A DNA stretch of 64,000 nucleotides from Phorcus lineatus (GCA_921293015.1 OV121088.1:32153645-32217644), one strand, 5' to 3'. Counted from the first letter of the stretch, positions 1 through 11,487 are shown. A program made the numbers and translations. Notes: generated by a model from the letters alone, not told the origin.

Positions 1-1159
1 ATTTTGACTTGATAACAGGGGTAATGTATTGGTTTACTTGTGTAAGGAGGGAGAATGGGTACAGAAAAAAATAATATTTACCACAATGTGATCTTTAATT
101 TACAACATACAACACGAAATATATTTAATTAACTGAATTGTTTTCATCTGTTGCAATAGTACTGAGATAAATGTTTTCCTATATTTGTGTCCTTGATTCA
201 GTAACTTAAATTGATTAATCATTAGTTTAATTATATTCGTGTTGTCCTTCACCAACCAGTAACAAGGAAAGTGAAACTCGACAGTATATAGGATCTGTAT
301 ATTGTACCTGCAATTCTTTTCTTCGATATACAATTTATGCATGTATGCCTTCCATTAATGATCCAGTAACACATTTAGCGGAATTATCTAGTTCAGAAAT
401 GACAACTTTCAAACAAGGCAAAAGAGATTTTACATACCCCCTCCGAAAGTTTTGTCACAGCTTATTCTTTGGTAAATCATTAACGAAATTATATTCCAAA
501 TTCTGTAAATTTCTCTCCAAATTATTTATTCAAGGACGGATAACTCTAATCGTGACCGATAACTCTAGATTCCGCAAGTCAGGAATAGAGACTCGTGCAG
601 ACTACTGCTGCAGGAGAGATAAGCTTGGGCCACGGCCGGGGACAGACTCAACACCATGTAGTTTTTAAAGATCACCATTCGAGTCGGGCTGGCTCAACTT
701 GGTGACACGACAGGGTTCGGGCGTGTACACCGACTTGTGTATGTACCTCCCGCTCGACTTCATGTTGTACACCATGCATCAATAAAGATAGTGGTCGACC
801 ATCACCAGTCCTATAAGTCGTCATTTCAACCTCACTCACGTTGCCTTAATCGTCCCTCGTCGACGTAGTTTCTTTGAGATCAAAGTTTGATTGCTTGAAA
901 AGAACTCTAAAACTCACAATGCTTATATCACCATATCAGTTAGTGAGGATATCGATCAAAAGAAGAAGGTGATGTTACATATTTGAACAGCTAAAGGTAA
1001 CACAGGTAAAGCCAACATATAATTGAACTTGCAGTTGTGCTGTTTCAAGAACATAAATTCAGAAAATATTGTATCATGTAGTTTTAACCAATAAAAGGAA
1101 TTAACATCAACATCTCATAGGTAACATTCACACGAAATTTGTGGTTTCCAAGTCTATTT
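1..1159. other. AT-rich stretch without a recognised gene
   Basis: I see no coding region, RNA gene or repeat family here that I can name. The short open frames lack recognisable motifs and good splice or Kozak context. Around 560-870 the base composition becomes GC-richer, and an AATAAA-type signal occurs near 781, so the end of an old transcript or LTR is possible but unsupported. Confidence 0.5.
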
Positions 1160-1480
1160 AGTGTCGATTATTGCTCAGTAAAATAAACAAAGTCTTACAA
1201 TTTGCCTGGATTTATCATTTTTTTCAAAATGTATTAACAAGTTTCAACGTCACCAGTTTTCAAGAAATGCTCCGCAAAAGAAACAGAATCGTGAATTTGG
1301 TTATTGTTCAAAATGTAAAGGCCCAAGAAGCACACAAATACCCTTAGGGTTGATTCATACCTAATTAGGTTTTCCAAATCATATAGTTTTCGAGTAATGC
1401 TCCGGAAATTTTAGTGGAATCATGCACGCACGGACACGCGGGGCGCTGCACTATATACCCCCAACTGCGGCGTAGTTTGG
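1160..1480 (+). repeat. Degenerate pearl-like tandem element end
   Basis: Two diverged units share the motif 'aatgctccg' (near 1266 and 1396). They are followed by a short ACGC/ACGG-rich stretch and then a 'tatacccccaactgcgg' terminus near 1453. The order (tandem core, GAC-type microsatellite, terminal hairpin half with CCCCC) is that of the clear pearl-like copies at 14004-15083 and 52760-53995. The match is to architecture and end sequence only, so this is a tentative call. Confidence 0.35.
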
Positions 1481-1931
1481 CCATAAATTTGTTTCAAAAA
1501 TTCCCAAGAAGAATGTCGGCCTCTAGGTTTTAACGATAGGTAAAATAGACTAGAAAAATGTCCCCCAATCCAGCCTATTCATTTCACCCTGAGTAGTCAC
1601 TTCTGCAATAGGTTCAAATTCTTTCCATGGAAACAGAAGAAGACTATACGAGACGTTGCGGGACGCCGCAAGAGCAAGCCCGCGCCGAAACTGAGGTTTC
1701 CGTCTTCCCCACAGCCACATTAAAATTTTAATTTTTCTACATATAGACCTCTCCACGTCGAAATTCATGGGCACAGCCATTTTGAGGCAGCCATTAAGCG
1801 GCCATGCAACGTTAACTGGTCTCTGTTATCTGGCACGTTGCGGGAATCGCGCATGACATTGACAACACTTATAGACGGTGCCAAGTCAACGCTTACACGG
1901 GATTAAGATAACATCAACTTACTTGTCGATT
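1481..1931. other. Unassigned sequence, one short minus ORF
   Basis: A 76-codon minus frame at 1550-1780 starts in a context resembling a mammalian-type initiator (ATGGCTG), but it has no recognisable domain and no visible splice partner. Nothing else is seen. Confidence 0.4.
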
Positions 1932-2060
1932 GTCTGGCTTATACCCGTCGACCTGTCGAGCGCTGGTGTCCCTACCAGGAGCGTGTTAGCTCCAGCTGGC
2001 ATATAGCTCTCAGGGTTTCTGAAGCACGCAAACCACCTTATCACGATAAGGTATTGAGTG
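1932..2060 (-). repeat. SINE-A copy, 5' part only
   Basis: This matches the 5' half of the SINE-A family: the motif for 'ggtggtttgcgtgcttcag', the 'ctggtagggacacc' block and 'ggtcgacgggta', all in reverse orientation. The 3' tail is missing, so the copy is truncated or diverged. No target-site duplication was found. Confidence 0.75.
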
Positions 2061-3141
2061 CAATGTCTGGGACAATAATCATTTCCCCTGTAAACATTTC
2101 TGCAGCATTTTCAAGAAATATCCAAACTTTGGTTTTGAAAAACTGAGTCTGAAAGATCTAGATTCTCCCTAATATACCATAGATAATACACTGTTCAACA
2201 AGTTTGAGGAAAATTTTGCCATACATGAAGACTCTATTCCATGTACAAACCAGAATCCCTCTGAGATAGAATCAAGTAACAAATCCCTTGCATCATCTAT
2301 ATTGATAATAGTCTAAAATTCAACAAAAGAAATTGTAGTTATTTCCATTTTATGCAGCAAACATAAATGGTTTTGATATACCAATTATCAAAGTATTTTC
2401 AAATGTAAATTTCTACAATTTCAATTTAAATAAAAAAATAGAGCCATGGGCTCTGTAGCTCATCAGACTTTTGATAGAAATAGGTGTTTGGGTTTAGACC
2501 ATGGGGTCATGGGCAGTGTAGGAAAGATAGCCTGTCCCAACGTCCGAGACGGGTAACTTTGGTTTAGGACGGGCTGTAAAATTATTTAGTCCGTCCTTGT
2601 GTCGGGCCAATTTTGTCTAACCATAAATGCATTTATATCTAATAACCCTGAGAGAAAAAATAAACAAAAGTAAATAGCCACTTAAATTACGGACTAAAGG
2701 GCACTTAGCAGGTTTTGTTCATTAATAATTCAATTACAGCAAAACTATAATATTTTTTTCTTCAAATTATGCTCTCTTGGATAAGAAAATTCAGATATAA
2801 GTAAATCAAATCAAGTGACAAACGTGTTTACTTGAGTCAGGCAACTGAAACGTCAATCAAAGTCTAAACATCATTTATATACAGAAAATGTCGACTCCAG
2901 ACGCCTTTTTATCTTACCGTGAACAGCTGAACAGAACATGTGCTCCGTGGTCATGACCAATCATATACGTGGAATACGATCACGTGATCTTCTGTCGTAA
3001 CCAGTGATTTCGTTGACAAAACGAACTCGTAGACAGATTCTTGAGATGTTTTAATGACATAATATATTGACGAGGGTCGTTTATATTTTAACTTCATTGT
3101 TGATATGTAGGGGAGACTGGGGCACCTTGGGACCATATATA

Positions 3142-3145
<4 letters not shown>
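2061..3145. other. Unassigned intergenic sequence
   Basis: No gene or repeat family recognised. The sequence is AT-rich with a few GC-richer patches near 2500-2600. Confidence 0.4.

Positions 3146-3197
<52 letters not shown>
3146..3197. repeat. (TA)n microsatellite
   Basis: About 26 uninterrupted TA dinucleotides. The length is probably variable between individuals. Confidence 0.97.
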
Positions 3198-3200
<3 letters not shown>

Positions 3201-3454
3201 CACAAGAAAAATGATACTTTGGATATTTATTTGGATAAATTAAAGCAGCCTTTATTATGAAGGAAAGAGAAAGTGAAACAAAACAATATGTCAACATTTC
3301 TTTTTGGTAAAAAACCAGAGATATCAAAATAAAAAAAATGCTTTCCAAACCAGGGGTAACTTGGGCTTGAACTAGGGCACATTGGGACATTGCATATTGT
3401 TATGTTGAGGAAAGAAAACAACAATGTATTTCTTAAAAGTTATTCACAATCAAA

Positions 3455-4251
3455 TAAAAAAGGCCCATTGCCCATTTGGGGTCATGGGGTCACCAAACCT
3501 TCAATTTAGAATACCCGTTGGCCAAGGAGTCTACACACACCTTTTCAGCTCTCTAGACCTTTTGGAACTAGGGAAAAAGATGAAATTAGGTTTTGACCCC
3601 TGTGACCCCATTTGGGGTCATGGGGTCACCAAACCTACAATTTAGAATCCCCGTTGGCCAAGGAGTCTACACACACCGTTTCAACTCTCTAGACCTTTTG
3701 GAACTGGAGAAGAAGATGAAAATAGGTTTTTCAGGTTTTGACCCCTGTGACCCCATTTGGGGTCATGGGGTCACCAAACCTATAATTTAGAATCTCCAGT
3801 GCCCAAGGAGTCTACACACAACTATTCAGCTCTCTGGACCTTTTGGAACTGGAGAAGAAGATGAAAATAGGTTTTTCATGTTTTGACCCCTCTGACCTCA
3901 TTTGGGGTCATGGGGTCACAAAATCTACAATTTAGAATCCCCATTGGCCAAGAAGTCTACACACAACTTTTCAGCTCTCTGGACCTTTTGGAACTGGAGA
4001 AGAAGATTAAAATAGATTTTTAAGGTTTTGACCCTTGTGACCCCATTTGGGGTCATGGGGTCACGAAATCTACAATTTAGAATCCCCATTTGCCAAGGAG
4101 TATGCACATAAAATTTCAGCTCTCTAGAGTCATTGGTTCTGGAGAAGAAGTCGAAAAAGTGAAAAGTTTACGTATGGACGGACGGATGGACGGACGCCGG
4201 ACGCCATGCCATGCCATAAGCCCATCGGGTCTTTCAGACCTGATGAGCTAA
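3455..4251 (+). repeat. Pearl-like element with about 145-bp tandem core
   Basis: Five units begin with 'catttggggtcatggggtca' at about 3473, 3608, 3754, 3899 and 4045 (period 134-146 bp). They are followed by a short GACGGATG/GACGGACG microsatellite at about 4175-4200 and a 13-bp hairpin at about 4218-4246 (arms starting GCCCATC and ending GATGAGC). Tandem core, tetranucleotide microsatellite and terminal hairpin is the layout of molluscan pearl elements, which are often grouped with non-autonomous Helitrons/Helentrons. The core is unlike that of the 14004 and 52760 elements, so this is a different family. It may lie in an intron just upstream of the Ulp1-like exons. Confidence 0.75.
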
Positions 4252-4281
4252 AAATTGTTATACTCTTCTGACACATATCAG

Positions 4282-5049
4282 GGAGTCGATGTCATTGAAA
4301 GTAGTGTTGTCATCCTGAATTCAATGGGAACATCTATGCACTCAAAAGCCACAGTCTTGAAGAATTGGAGGTAATACTGAAGAAAAAAATGGAACTCGGA
4401 CATCATTTGACTAACACTTAAAAATAAACACATATTTATGATTATAATGCTATAACATTAATGTAAAATAAAATAAAATAACACAGTGTTTATTTTATAC
4501 ATGGAAGGAGTCAATAATAATGATGACCAGTATTTTTTTTATCACTGAAATTAAAACTTTCTTAAAATGACTGAATGTTTCTTATTTTCTTCATGTAGTA
4601 CATACATGGATAAGCGCCATAAACTCGGCATTGAAAAAAGGTCATTGATGTGGGAGACCAAACAAATTCCTCATCAAGACAAGCAACAGGATGGCCACAG
4701 CTGTGGAGTTTATCCCATAATGGTAAATTGCTGTAATAAGGAATATTTCCCACTGATTCATGTAACTCCTCGATTCCAGGAACAGCATTTGGACAGATAC
4801 TACTGTGTTTAAAAATTAATATTTCAGCAATAAGCAATTACCTTTGTAAATTACTTTCAGTTTTTTAATGAAATATGTTTTGGTAAGTGATTACAATCAC
4901 CTTTTATTCATCAACTTGGAATAATGAATTCATATATTGTATTTCCTTTTCAAAGTATGCAGAGAGGTACTTTTGTGATGCTGTTCTCCGTTACAGAGCT
5001 TTCAAAAGATTCATGTGTGGCATGTGGAAAAGAAGATAGAGGGGAAATG
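4282..5049 (+). CDS. Ulp1-like cysteine protease with zinc-finger-like tail, three exons (partial)
   Basis: Three exons join in frame with canonical splice sites: about 4282-4370, 4599-4722 and 4963-5049. Exon 2 holds the C48/Ulp1 active-site block QQDGHSCGVY, with the presumed catalytic Cys and the upstream Gln that forms the oxyanion hole. Exon 1 carries the preceding strand, VVILNS, where Ulp1 proteases usually have Asp (LDS), so a catalytic residue may be changed. Exon 3 has DSCVACGKEDRGEM, a CxxC pair resembling the start of a PHD-type finger. The catalytic His region and the rest of the finger are not found, so the gene is partial. Ulp1 domains of this kind cleave SUMO-like conjugates in host enzymes but are also carried by several DNA transposons. 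With transposons all around, the second origin is likelier. The splice assignment is inference. Confidence 0.55.
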
Positions 5050-6135
5050 GTAACTCAAATACAGTTAATACGTAGAGATGATGAACCAAATATAATTCCT
5101 ACAATAACACTGAATCCGGTTTTTTTTATATCGCCACTACTTACTACATAGTGGTTAGGGATTCGGAAAGACAGGGGCCATGGGCCTTTACACATTGGAT
5201 GAAAAAAGGGCTCATAAGAATTCAACATTTTATTATTGCTATGGCTTATAACAGCTGTAGATAAGCTATTTGTGGCAAAAAGTGTATACTTTTAAAATTT
5301 AAATGAATACCCGGTTTTCAGAAAAGTTGGTTAAAAGATATGAATACCAACTTGAAAATTTAAATAGCCAAATAGTTTTATAATTACCCGTATCATTCCC
5401 ACAATTTCTACACAAACTCCTGTCCAAGTATATCAAAATTAATTTTAAATTTTCGACTTACAGAGTTCCTGTTTGCAATGCAGCAGACACTGCCACCAGC
5501 GATGCAGGAGACAAGAGGAGCGGGGCCAGGCTTTCACATGCTTAGCCTGTGCTTCAGAACAATAGGAAAAATTTGTAACAGAATCACCACGTTTCCTAAA
5601 AACTACTCATGAGGACATTGTCTGAACCTCCATTACCTTGAGCCTCACTGAGTCCATTGACTCTTAACAGTTGTGTATTTATTACTAACTAAATCAGTTT
5701 ATTCAGTTGATCAATTAACCTTTATTGTTCACGCTATACATAAATTCACCAATCACGGGCCATTCCAGCCCCTGCCTTGTAAACTTATCACCTTATTAAA
5801 CACTATATACCCTCTTTAATCTATTATATTTCTCTTCTGCCAAATCGGTGGAAGGGGACTCCGAGTCTCTAAAAACGTGTGCGTGCCCTCTAATGTACAC
5901 TATAACCAAAAGTCCGGTTAAAAAAGTGTCAAAAATGGCTTTATTGTGTAATTACATTTAGCCTTCATCAAGTTGTTATGTATAATCTACGTCTCTGCAA
6001 TTTTAATAAATCAATTAAAAACCAGAGAACTAAATACTCAATTTATAACTTATAAGTGTTCCCAATTGTAACGCTAAGGAAACCTCCATTTCCGGCAACA
6101 GCGACAACTGTAGTGTCATGAGTGTCCATGCTCCT
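5050..6135. other. Unassigned sequence downstream of Ulp1-like exons
   Basis: No further exon of the Ulp1-like gene could be placed with confidence. Nothing else recognisable is present. Confidence 0.4.
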
Positions 6136-6378
6136 GGTAGGGATACTCAAGCTGGACAGGTCGACGGGTAGAAGCCCGACTTAATTTGGGTCCTTCTAAA
6201 ACCTGTTGTTTGTCTCTCACTGTGCCTTTCTTTCCGTCTTTTCTCTCAACCTTTCGATCCCCTTCTCCCTTGTCTGTCCACTCTCTTTTGGATGCTTGTC
6301 ATCCACGTGTTTACTAACTGAAATATTGTTCAAAGCACGTTAAACCCCAACTCACTCACTCACCCAAACTCACTCACT
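6136..6378 (+). repeat. SINE-A copy, 5'-truncated, full 3' tail
   Basis: The copy runs from the 'catgctcctggtaggg' block through the pyrimidine-rich middle ('cctttctttccgtctt'), the 'ttttggatgcttgtcatcc' block and 'gcacgttaaaccccaactc' to an ACTC repeat tail. 5' truncation with an intact 3' end is typical of retroposed copies. Confidence 0.9.
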
Positions 6379-6812
6379 GTTTGCTTTAAAACGTATTTTG
6401 CTGATTCATCAAGTTTGCACACTGTCTGAATTTTTTTAAAAACAAAAGTATTGTCTTAGTATAACATAATGGTAGTGTTCGTCAGTGAAGTTATGAGGTA
6501 AAAATGTTGAACACTGAATAAAAAAAACTATTATGAATAGAACATTTATTAAAAATGTAATGTAGGAAACACTTACACCTTTCAGTTCAGTTTGTCGGGT
6601 TTCTGTTTGACATTAAATTTGAAACTGAGATAACCACAGAAACTGAAAATGAAGGTCTTGACAAGATAAATGTTTCAACAGATAACATGAACAAACCTTG
6701 TGAAAAATGTTCAAGACAGTAGCTCTAAAACTCGGGACACTGGAGCTCCAACATTTTCCATTTGCACCATAAAACTCAATGTTGCTGCAGTTACATTTTA
6801 TACAGGTTCGGC

Positions 6813-7075
6813 ATATCACCAGGATTTGAGTGGTTACCAGATCGTGATCTTGTGAGGTTTTTTTCTCCTGCAGATTTCAAGTCCAACTTTCCATCGACAC
6901 GTGTCATCATTGATAGCATTGAATGTCCCATGAAAAAAAAATAAGAATCCTATTGTGCAGCAAGCAAAATTTTTATCCTACAAGAACAGAAATACTCTGA
7001 AAGTTCTTGTTGGATCAACATCTGGGGGCTTGGTCTCATACCTGTCTCAAGCATAAGTGGGTTCGGCTCTCACTT
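6813..7075 (+). pseudogene. Harbinger-type DDE nuclease relic (DDE_Tnp_4-like)
   Basis: An exon follows a good acceptor ('cattttatacag'). It reads FPSTRVIIDSIEC, followed by YKNRNTLKVLVGSTSGG, the strand block around the first catalytic Asp of PIF/Harbinger (DDE_Tnp_4) nucleases, where VIIDCTE and FKVLVG..P.G are usual. A one-base shift in a run of nine A near 6933-6942 breaks the frame between these motifs, and a stop follows GLVSYLSQA. The later catalytic residues are not found downstream, so this is a short dead fragment. These enzymes cut and paste DNA at 3-bp TWA targets. The fragment is independent of the Harbinger element at 26316. Confidence 0.75.
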
Positions 7076-7604
7076 AAAGGTCTTTGAAATTCTTGTTGCG
7101 CCTGAAATCTGTGATTGGCGGAGACAGGAAGATCTTGTTACAAATATCAGATCTGTGTTTGAGTTCCATATGCAGAGGGTTATTGTCGCAAACTAACACC
7201 TATGGTTTCATGTCTACATGTGGTTTGGGCCGTGTTTGGAGTACACTTTTGAGAAGTGTACTCCTGTTGGTCCTGTCCGACTTGAGTTTAATTGGCTTCA
7301 AGATTTTATTAGGGTACCCACGTTATAGGTAGTAATTGATGAGATTCAAACTGTGTTTCACATATTTGGTCTTTAAAGAGCAAATTTAATTGACTGTATG
7401 GTCCTTTCGATTTGACATGTGCTAGGTGACACATGTGTAAAGCAAATAGTAGTGCGTAGAAGTGGGTTTACAGAACAGAGTAAATTCCAGAGTTTGGGTT
7501 TTATTGTTGTTCAAAATCCAATTGTCCAAGAAAGAGAGAGATTTTGACAAATAAATCTATTGTACATAAACTCATAGAGATAATGAGAGAAGGATACATC
7601 CATT
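7076..7604 (+). other. Unassigned sequence before gypsy relic
   Basis: An open frame at 7084-7332 has no recognisable motif. It might be a continuation of the nuclease relic or the upstream part of the gypsy pol gene, but neither can be shown from sequence. Confidence 0.3.
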
Positions 7605-8657
7605 CGGACTGAAAACTCTGGACACTCGCATTCCAACGCTGATGCACTGTCAAGATTGCCATGTCATCAATGTGGTGCCGAAGCTGAAGATGAATCAGAG
7701 GTTGTTAGAAACATTGAAGTAATTCCTTAATTTTTGTAATGAATTCATTCAAGCCCAAAAAGATTATTCTGTTTTGAAGCAACTCCGTTCAATGTTGGAA
7801 CAAGACAGACTGGGCAGAGATTTCTCTTTTCAGTGACACTTTTAAAACCTACTGGGCACTCTTGGATCAGTTACAGCTGAAAGACGATGTTCTTTTCCCG
7901 CAGGTGGCAGTCCGATGATGGAAAGTCAGAACTCTTACAAGCACTAGTTCCACAAGCACTGAGAAAGCAAGACCTTGAACAAACTCATGACACAAAGACA
8001 GGTGGGCACTTAGCTGTTGCCAAGACGGTGGAACGACTGCAGCAGAAATACTACTGGGCTGGACTTAGGGCCGATGTTGAAATGTGGATCAATTCTTGTG
8101 AGGCGTGCAGCAAGAGGAAGCCTCCATCCAGGAAGAAACAAGGCCAGATGCAGTAGACTGGGGTAGGAGTTCCAATGGAGCATGTGGCACTTGATATCGT
8201 CAGCCACTTACCTGAAACAGAAGATGGAAACCATTACATTCTGGTCATTACAGACTACTTCACAAAATGGGTTGAAGCTTATCCTATGCCGAATCAAGAA
8301 GCTATGACAGTTAGTTGAAAAATTCATAATGACTTTTGGCATTCAAAGACAGATTCATTCAGATCAGGGGAGACAATTCGAGTCTAATCTCTTTCAGGAT
8401 TTATGTTTTCTCTTTGTCGTTAAGTCAAAATTGAGTGATGTAAATTTCAGGGTAAACTGTTGACCGAGAGGTAAAGATCAGGTGATCCATGTGGATCGCA
8501 TGAAACCTTGCATTTTTGAGAATTTTGAACGAAGAAATTTAAATTTCCACAGGAACAATAGAAGAAGGGACTGATGCCGAAGAAGAAACCAGAAGATCCT
8601 GGGACAACACGTCGTCACAGGAGACCTCCATCTTATCTTAATGATTTTATTGTTTAA
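7605..8657 (+). pseudogene. Ty3/gypsy pol relic: RNase H end, integrase
   Basis: The relic starts with the spacer after RNase H (SNADALSRLPCHQCG), typical of Ty3/gypsy polyproteins. It continues into the integrase zinc-binding domain, with the two His (HDTKTGGH) and two Cys (CEAC) of the H2C2 module. The integrase core follows: DIVSHLPETEDGNHYILVI holds the first Asp, and HSDQGRQF the second. The polyprotein end reads RRPPSYLNDF before TAA at 8655-8657. Stops after KKQGQMQ (8154) and within the core near 8318, plus frame changes, show it is inactive. Protease, reverse transcriptase and most of RNase H are missing. It lies upstream of an extra ORF (8916-9605) and a 3' LTR (10169-10793) on the same strand, so this is the 3' half of one element. 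It would have acted in cDNA insertion. Confidence 0.9.
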
Positions 8658-8915
8658 GCTGAACCAAGAATTTATTCATGGGAGGGAATCTAAGGAGGAA
8701 TCTAAGATATTTTTAGCATTATAACCTTGTTAAGGGATATATTTACATGTTTATCTTTGCAGAAAACTAAAGAAAGAGAAAGTAGTGAAAAATAAAGTGC
8801 AACAAGTGTTCATTTGAGACAGTATCTAGAAAGCACTTAAGGAAACACTTGGATGCAATGCATCCGTTGGTGTGCGGGGATAGCTCATCGGAAGAAAATA
8901 CCAGACGATCACGAC

Positions 8916-9605
8916 ATGTCGTCCGACTCCCCCTCGGACGACGACTGGGACTTTAAAAGTAAAGGAAGAGTGAAGAGAAACTCATGGTGAAGGAAAGGAG
9001 GAGAGAGGAAGAGAAGAAGGATGAGCAAGAAAGAAGAGGAAATGAAGGAGAAGCAGGAGAAGAGAAAGAGAGGAGGAAGAGAAGGAGAAACAGGAGAAAG
9101 GAAAGAGAGAGGAGGAAGAGAAGCTTAAGAGAAAGGAGAAAGGAAAGAGGGAGGAAGCGAGAAGAAAGAAGAACGAAGAAAGGAAGAAGAGAAAGAAAAG
9201 GAGGGAGAGGGGAGAGAAGAAAGAAAAGGAGGGAGAGGGGAGAGAAGATGGAGGAAGATGCGGGAGAAGAGAAGGGAGAGGAGAAAGGCAAGAGGGAGAG
9301 AGAGGAGGAAGAGGAGAGATCAAGAGAATGTGACTATATATAGAAAGCAGGGGAGGGAAATTTTTGAACTAAAAAGAGCACTAGAGGAACGGAAGAAGAA
9401 TGAATGCCAACTCAAAAGGCAACTTGAGCTGGCCAGACGGGGGCAGAAGGAGAGAGAGGGTGGTCTGGCCAGGGACCTCCACCGGTTCCCCCCAGGTGCA
9501 AAGATGCATCGTGAGGAGCACCACCGGGAGTTGGTGGAGGGGAGTCACCAGGCGATGGTGACAACCATTCGGTGCCACTGGCGAAGGAAGAGTGAGGAAA
9601 ATTAA
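8916..9605 (+). pseudogene. Extra 3' ORF of the gypsy element, charged coiled-coil protein
   Basis: A start at 8916 opens MSSDSPSDDDWDF, an acidic head. A strongly purine-rich tract (about 8984-9330) follows, reading as Glu/Lys/Arg repeats in more than one frame. A better-behaved tail at about 9350-9605 has heptad-like spacing (IFELKRALEERKK...LKRQLELA) and ends in RRKSEEN. The frame is broken at least once, by a stop at about 8988, so no single ORF spans it. Its place between pol and the 3' LTR is where env or accessory genes sit, but no signal peptide, TM segment or envelope motif is seen. A related purine-rich sequence lies on the minus strand at 28694-29161. I do not recognise the family. 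Confidence 0.5.
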
Positions 9606-10151
9606 AAATGAAATATAGGAGTAAAAATAAAGGAATTTAAGTAAATTACTAAGTAAATTGTTAAGGGGCTGGGTAATGATGTAAAAAAAAATTTAATTAT
9701 TTATTCAAATTGGGTGGCAATTTTATAAATTGTTTTGACTTGTGAGTTGGGCAATGAGAATTTTTTATTTTTTTTTTTTTTTTTTTTATTTTGGCAAACC
9801 TCTTCCGGCCTGGTGACAAACTTTTTATAATATATGAAAATTTAACTTGTAAATATTTTTTATTGTTAATGTTTTATTTGATGATTGTTGAACCTTGTTA
9901 GATATTGGTAAATATGTAATATTATTCATTTCTGTGATAACTGAATTGTATAGACGTAAATTCTATTCTATTTATTGATTGATGTTATGAAAGTTAAATA
10001 ATATCAATACCATATAAATAAATAGATATACATATAGATAAAATATTACTGACGTTATGAATTGTGTATTGACCATGAGTTGTCTTTATTTTGTACAAAT
10101 TGTTATGGATCTATTTATTATATCTGGAAACTTAGAATTAGTATCAGATTT
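9606..10151 (+). other. AT-rich spacer between gypsy ORF and 3' LTR
   Basis: AT-rich non-coding sequence with a poly-T run at about 9762-9788. No ORF. It probably belongs to the gypsy element. Confidence 0.45.
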
Positions 10152-10168
10152 TCCTAGGAGGGGACAGT
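10152..10168 (+). other. Probable polypurine tract
   Basis: The purine run 'aggaggggac' lies directly before the TGTAAG that opens the proposed LTR, the expected position of the plus-strand primer of an LTR retrotransposon. Confidence 0.6.
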
Positions 10169-10793
10169 TGTAAGAAAAAGGGGGTTATATTAGTTTAGGA
10201 TAAACGTAAGGCAAAGCACTGATCGAATGTATTCGCGGTAGTCGTTTACTATATACTTACTTATATATACTTCGTTTTTATAAACTATTATAGCAATAAT
10301 AATTGATACGTGAACCATGCTCTCGATCAGTGGCCGCCATTTTCTCTTTTAGCATCAGTAGGGAAATGACATGTCTCGTGTGGGCGTAACTATAGGTAAC
10401 GAGGTCCGGGCTAAAGGATATAAAAGGAGGCGGGGTCTGCTCGGGGGTCGAGTTTGTTTTCAGCTTAGGTACGCGTTGCTCCCCTTTCAGTCGAAAGGTA
10501 TGCCTCTCTGGTTTTTGGGTTAAGTTTTATAAGTTATTTCAGTCTAAATTATTATGTTTTTATAAGTAAAATGTGTCTAAGTTTCACAATTAATTTGGGG
10601 ATGTTTATTGTAAGTTTAACGGTTTCTTAGTCTTTTTCTGAGTACTTTGGAAAGGTTCTTGGTTTTAGCGTGAAGAAATGGCGTCACTTAGATTCATCAC
10701 AGAAAACTTGCAGTAACTTATTAATGTCTATATTCTATAACTTGTAAATACATTATAATTGAAATTTTAGTATTTAGTATGTTTTGTCTTACA
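10169..10793 (+). repeat. 3' LTR of the Ty3/gypsy element
   Basis: The 625-bp segment begins TGTAAG and ends CTTACA, a 6-bp terminal inverted repeat with the TG...CA ends required by integrase. A polypurine tract precedes it. Inside are a TATA box at 10419-10426 and a GC-richer leader ('gtcgagtttgttttcagctta'-like region near 10450), consistent with a U3-R boundary. No 5' LTR copy was found in the window, so the exact right end cannot be confirmed by comparison and no target duplication can be tested. Confidence 0.65.
10419..10426 (+). promoter_or_regulatory. TATA box of the gypsy LTR
   Basis: TATAAAAG, followed about 25-30 bases later by a plausible start region, inside the proposed LTR. 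Confidence 0.55.
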
Positions 10794-10859
10794 ATTTTGT
10801 TTTCCGATCGTAACTCGATAATTTGTTACAAGTGAACGTTTCGTGTCTTATAATGTTGA

Positions 10860-11177
10860 CCACCACTGGACTCTTTACCTTATCGTGGTGTGGTGGTTTG
10901 CGTGCTTCAGAGACCTTGAGAGATATGCCAGCTGGGGCTAACATGCTCCTGTTAGGGGCACCCACGCTTGACAGACGGGTTGAAGTCAGACGAAATTTGA
11001 GTCCTTCTAAAACCTGTTTTTTATCTCTCGCTATGCCTTTTTCTTATATATTCCCTTATCCTTTCGATTCCTTTCTCCCTGATCTGTCCACTCTCTTTTG
11101 GATGCTTGTCATCCACGTGTTCAATAACTGAAATATTGTTCAAAGCACGTTAAACCCCAACTCACTCACTCACCCAA
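10860..11177 (+). repeat. SINE-A, full length, with 11-bp target duplication
   Basis: The full-length copy runs from 'ccaccactggactc' to the ACTC tail. It is flanked by TATAATGTTGA at 10849-10859 and again at 11178-11188, a perfect 11-bp direct repeat. This duplication defines the element ends and shows insertion by target-primed reverse transcription. Confidence 0.95.
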
Positions 11178-11452
11178 TATAATGTTGAGGATACAGTGAT
11201 TGCAGCAAATATTCTAAGTCACAGTTTGAGACGGTCCCTGGCCGTATGTAAATGACAGACTCGCTTTTCCGAAACTCACGTAATTTAATTTCATTTAGTG
11301 ATATGCACTAAATGCAGTTATCAAAACCAGCCTTAATCACTTAAATTCAAACTTCACCTCTTTTTATGCCGCGATTCTGGTACCCTTGCTTGCTTGCGTT
11401 GAGCTGTTAAGCGCAATGTAATTGACCCGGGGAACTAGTCAACCATTTCATG

Positions 11453-11487
11453 AATGTGACGTCATTGGTTACCAATGACGTCACATT
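11453..11487. promoter_or_regulatory. 35-bp perfect palindrome with CRE and CCAAT motifs
   Basis: Two 16-bp arms separated by TTA. Each arm contains a CRE-type TGACGTCA and a CCAAT box (reverse in the left arm). It lies in the left untranslated region of the DIRS-like element. The deleted copy on the minus strand keeps a diverged version of it (near 29787-29815), so it was part of the element. A promoter or terminal-structure role is inference. Confidence 0.6.

Noticed and set aside
1550-1780. Minus-strand frame starting in an ATGGCTG context
   Set aside because: No domain, no splice partner, and no neighbouring exon. It could be a first exon, but this cannot be supported.
3424-4107. Open frames over the 145-bp tandem array
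   Set aside because: They are made by the repeat period itself and differ between units. No independent coding evidence.
8953-9323. Ser/Leu/Pro-rich minus-strand frames opposite the purine-rich tract
   Set aside because: They are complements of low-complexity GA sequence. No motif and no start context.
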